DNA of 64,000 nt from Flavobacteriaceae bacterium (GTDB lineage: Bacteria; Bacteroidota; Bacteroidia; Flavobacteriales; Flavobacteriaceae). The notes under the pieces are model-generated. The model made no database searches, was not told the DNA's origin, and saw nothing but the letters and a program-made list of their open reading frames with translations. This document shows, piece by piece, positions 62,614 through 64,000 of this stretch; the first letter of the stretch is position 1; each line of letters begins with the position of its first letter. Made by a program: the position numbers and the translations under genes. Location: contig CANGFO010000001.1 in assembly GCA_947453195.1 (NCBI GenBank), positions 1 to 64,000 of the forward strand, written 5' to 3'.

Positions 62614-63312
62614 ATGATAAATAAAAAAGTAAACTCCGTTGAGGAAGCACTGCAAGGGATTGAAGATAACATGACAATCCTTTTAGGTGGATTTGGACTG
62701 TGCGGAATCCCTGAAAATTCTATAGCCGAATTAGTAAAAAAAGGAACGAAAAACTTGACTTGTATTTCTAATAATGCGGGGGTAGATGATTTCGGACTTG
62801 GCTTATTATTACAACAAAAGCAAGTCAAGAAAATGATCTCTTCTTATGTAGGAGAAAATGCCGAATTTGAAAGACAAATGCTTTCTGGCGAATTGGATGT
62901 AGAGCTTATTCCACAAGGAACTTTAGCAGAAAGATGTCGTGCGGCGCAAGCGGGAATTCCTGCATTTTTTACTCCTGCAGGTTTCGGAACAGAAGTTGCA
63001 GAAGGCAAAGAAACACGCGAATTTAATGGAAAAATGCACGTTATGGAACACGCATTTAAAGCCGATTATTCTATCGTAAAAGCTTGGAAAGGTGACGAAG
63101 CTGGAAATTTAATTTTTAAAGGAACTGCAAGAAACTTCAACCCTTGCATGTGTGGGGCAGCCAAAATAACTATTGCTGAAGTAGAAGAATTAGTGCCGGC
63201 AGGAACTTTAGATCCAAACCAAGTGCACATACCAGGAATATTAATTCAAAGAATTTTCCAAGGTGAAAAATTTGAAAAAAGAATTGAGCAACGAACAGTA
63301 AGACAACATTAA
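62614..63312 (+). CDS. scoA: 3-oxoacid CoA-transferase subunit A
   Basis: The alpha subunit of the succinyl-CoA:3-ketoacid CoA-transferase type (family I). The 232-residue product has the CoA-binding oxyanion part [33 protein letters not shown] and [19 protein letters not shown], strong signatures of ScoA/AtoD. The enzyme activates acetoacetate or related acids during fatty or branched-chain acid breakdown. It is followed by subunit B 30 bases later. The substrate could be acetate/butyrate instead. Confidence 0.94.
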   Translation: MINKKVNSVEEALQGIEDNMTILLGGFGLCGIPENSIAELVKKGTKNLTCISNNAGVDDFGLGLLLQQKQVKKMISSYVGENAEFERQMLSGELDVELIPQGTLAERCRAAQAGIPAFFTPAGFGTEVAEGKETREFNGKMHVMEHAFKADYSIVKAWKGDEAGNLIFKGTARNFNPCMCGAAKITIAEVEELVPAGTLDPNQVHIPGILIQRIFQGEKFEKRIEQRTVRQH

Positions 63313-63342
63313 TTACTGATTCATTAATTTGAAAATTTGAAG

Positions 63343-64000
63343 ATGGCATTAGATAAAAACGACATAGCAAAAAGAATAGCCAAAGAAGTAAAAGACGGCT
63401 ATTATGTGAACTTAGGGATTGGAATTCCAACATTGGTAGCCAACTATGTTCGAAATGATATTTCTGTTGAATTTCAAAGCGAAAATGGAGTTCTGGGAAT
63501 GGGCCCTTTTCCATTTGAAGGAGAAGAAGACGCCGATTTAATTAATGCAGGAAAACAAACAATTACAACACTTCCTGGAGCAAGTTTCTTTGACTCTGCT
63601 TTTAGTTTCGGAATGATACGTGGGCAGCATGTTGATTTAACCATTCTTGGCGCTATGGAAGTTTCAGAAAATGGAGATATCGCTAACTGGAAAATCCCTG
63701 GTAAAATGGTAAAAGGAATGGGTGGCGCTATGGATTTAGTTGCTTCTGCAGATAACATTATCGTGGCTATGATGCACGTAAATAAAGCTGGTGAAAGCAA
63801 AATTCTTAAAAAATGTACTTTGCCGTTAACTGGAGTTGGTTGTGTGAAAAAAGTAGTGACGGAATTGGCTGTTCTAGAAATCACTCCAAAAGGATTCAAA
63901 TTGTTGGAGCGTGCGCCTGGAGTTTCTGTAGAACACATTATTGCATCAACTGAAGCTGATTTAATTATTGAAGGAACAATCCCAGAAATGGTGATCGCTT
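63343..64000 (+). CDS. scoB: 3-oxoacid CoA-transferase subunit B (cut by window end, not in ORF track)
   Basis: An open frame starts at ATG 63343 (MALDKNDIAKRIAKEVKDGY) and runs to the window edge, about 219 residues without a stop. It has NLGIGIPTLVANYV and the catalytic Glu in FQSENGVLGMGPFP, plus MDLVASADNIIVAMMH, all typical of the beta subunit. It forms a heterodimer with ScoA. The ORF track omits it because its stop codon lies outside; the track's minus-strand ORFs over it are shadows. Confidence 0.94.
   Translation, partial: MALDKNDIAKRIAKEVKDGYYVNLGIGIPTLVANYVRNDISVEFQSENGVLGMGPFPFEGEEDADLINAGKQTITTLPGASFFDSAFSFGMIRGQHVDLTILGAMEVSENGDIANWKIPGKMVKGMGGAMDLVASADNIIVAMMHVNKAGESKILKKCTLPLTGVGCVKKVVTELAVLEITPKGFKLLERAPGVSVEHIIASTEADLIIEGTIPEMVIA

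Noticed and set aside
62556-63938. Three minus-strand ORFs over the CoA-transferase genes
   Set aside because: Shadows of scoA and of scoB; the latter is missing from the track only because its stop lies past the window end.
1-64000. Prophage, insertion sequence, toxin-antitoxin or defence island
   Set aside because: No integrase, transposase, phage structural, restriction or nuclease-defence genes were recognised; codon use and base composition look even, and intergenic gaps are short.

Overview
The window is 64 kb of compact, AT-rich chromosomal DNA that looks like a member of Flavobacteriaceae (Bacteroidota), probably Flavobacterium or a close relative. The evidence is the gliding-motility lipoprotein gene gldH, promoters of the Bacteroidota type (TAnnTTTG -7 box, sometimes with an upstream TTG/TTTG), almost no Shine-Dalgarno use, a three-gene succinate dehydrogenase with one cytochrome b subunit, a carotenoid lycopene cyclase, short-chain threonine dehydrogenase, and many lipoproteins and barrel proteins that end in an aromatic residue. 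I see no prophage, insertion sequence, CRISPR array, rRNA operon or genomic island. No gene-free gap is longer than about 300 bases.

Layout. 0-7.5 kb: a truncated 3' gene end, a CAU-anticodon tRNA, methylmalonyl-CoA epimerase, rbfA with a LolE/FtsX-like permease, a decayed repeat patch, dusB, lepA behind a structured leader element, thiL and a small barrel protein. 7.5-21.4 kb: glycyl-tRNA synthetase, a comF-like gene, an Ig-like lipoprotein, a GH92 glycosidase, sdhCAB, an unknown lipoprotein, an M24 aminopeptidase and an alpha/beta hydrolase. 21.4-37.4 kb: addA and addB separated by kbl and an OmpA-like gene, an unassigned HExxH protein, sodA, threonine dehydrogenase, a lipoprotein and mfd. 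37.4-48 kb: yraN, an S66 carboxypeptidase, a second copy of the structured element, metG coupled to a CAT-fold acyltransferase, a tail-less SSB, a zinc-ribbon/M28/SDR run and an M13 peptidase. 48-56.4 kb: metal handling, with a SCO copper chaperone, feoA-feoB-barrel-Cys-rich micropeptide, a DUF347-type membrane protein with an Nramp-Usp fusion, and lycopene cyclase. 56.4-64 kb: bacilliredoxin, a tRNA hydroxylase with an extra C-terminal domain, ricT-gldH-pbp1A and a CoA-transferase pair cut by the window edge.

How the genes work together. Many are translation or RNA genes (rbfA, dusB, lepA, glyQS, metG, trhO, ricT, tRNA) or genome maintenance genes (addAB, mfd, ssb, yraN). Threonine dehydrogenase and kbl form a complete threonine-to-glycine route although they lie in separate units. 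The feo locus and the Nramp locus sit end to end and together form an Fe/Mn handling region.

Most of the window is ordinary core genome. The most interesting items are two copies of a structured element whose hairpins covary (3768-3835 and 38824-38902), a C-terminal domain on the tRNA hydroxylase resembling the tail of the alternative U32-family enzyme for the same modification, the feo locus with a 40-residue ORF missing from the ORF track, several promoters placed so close to start codons that leaderless mRNAs are likely, and the unassigned HExxH protein. All function calls come from reading the sequence and family knowledge; no database search was run.
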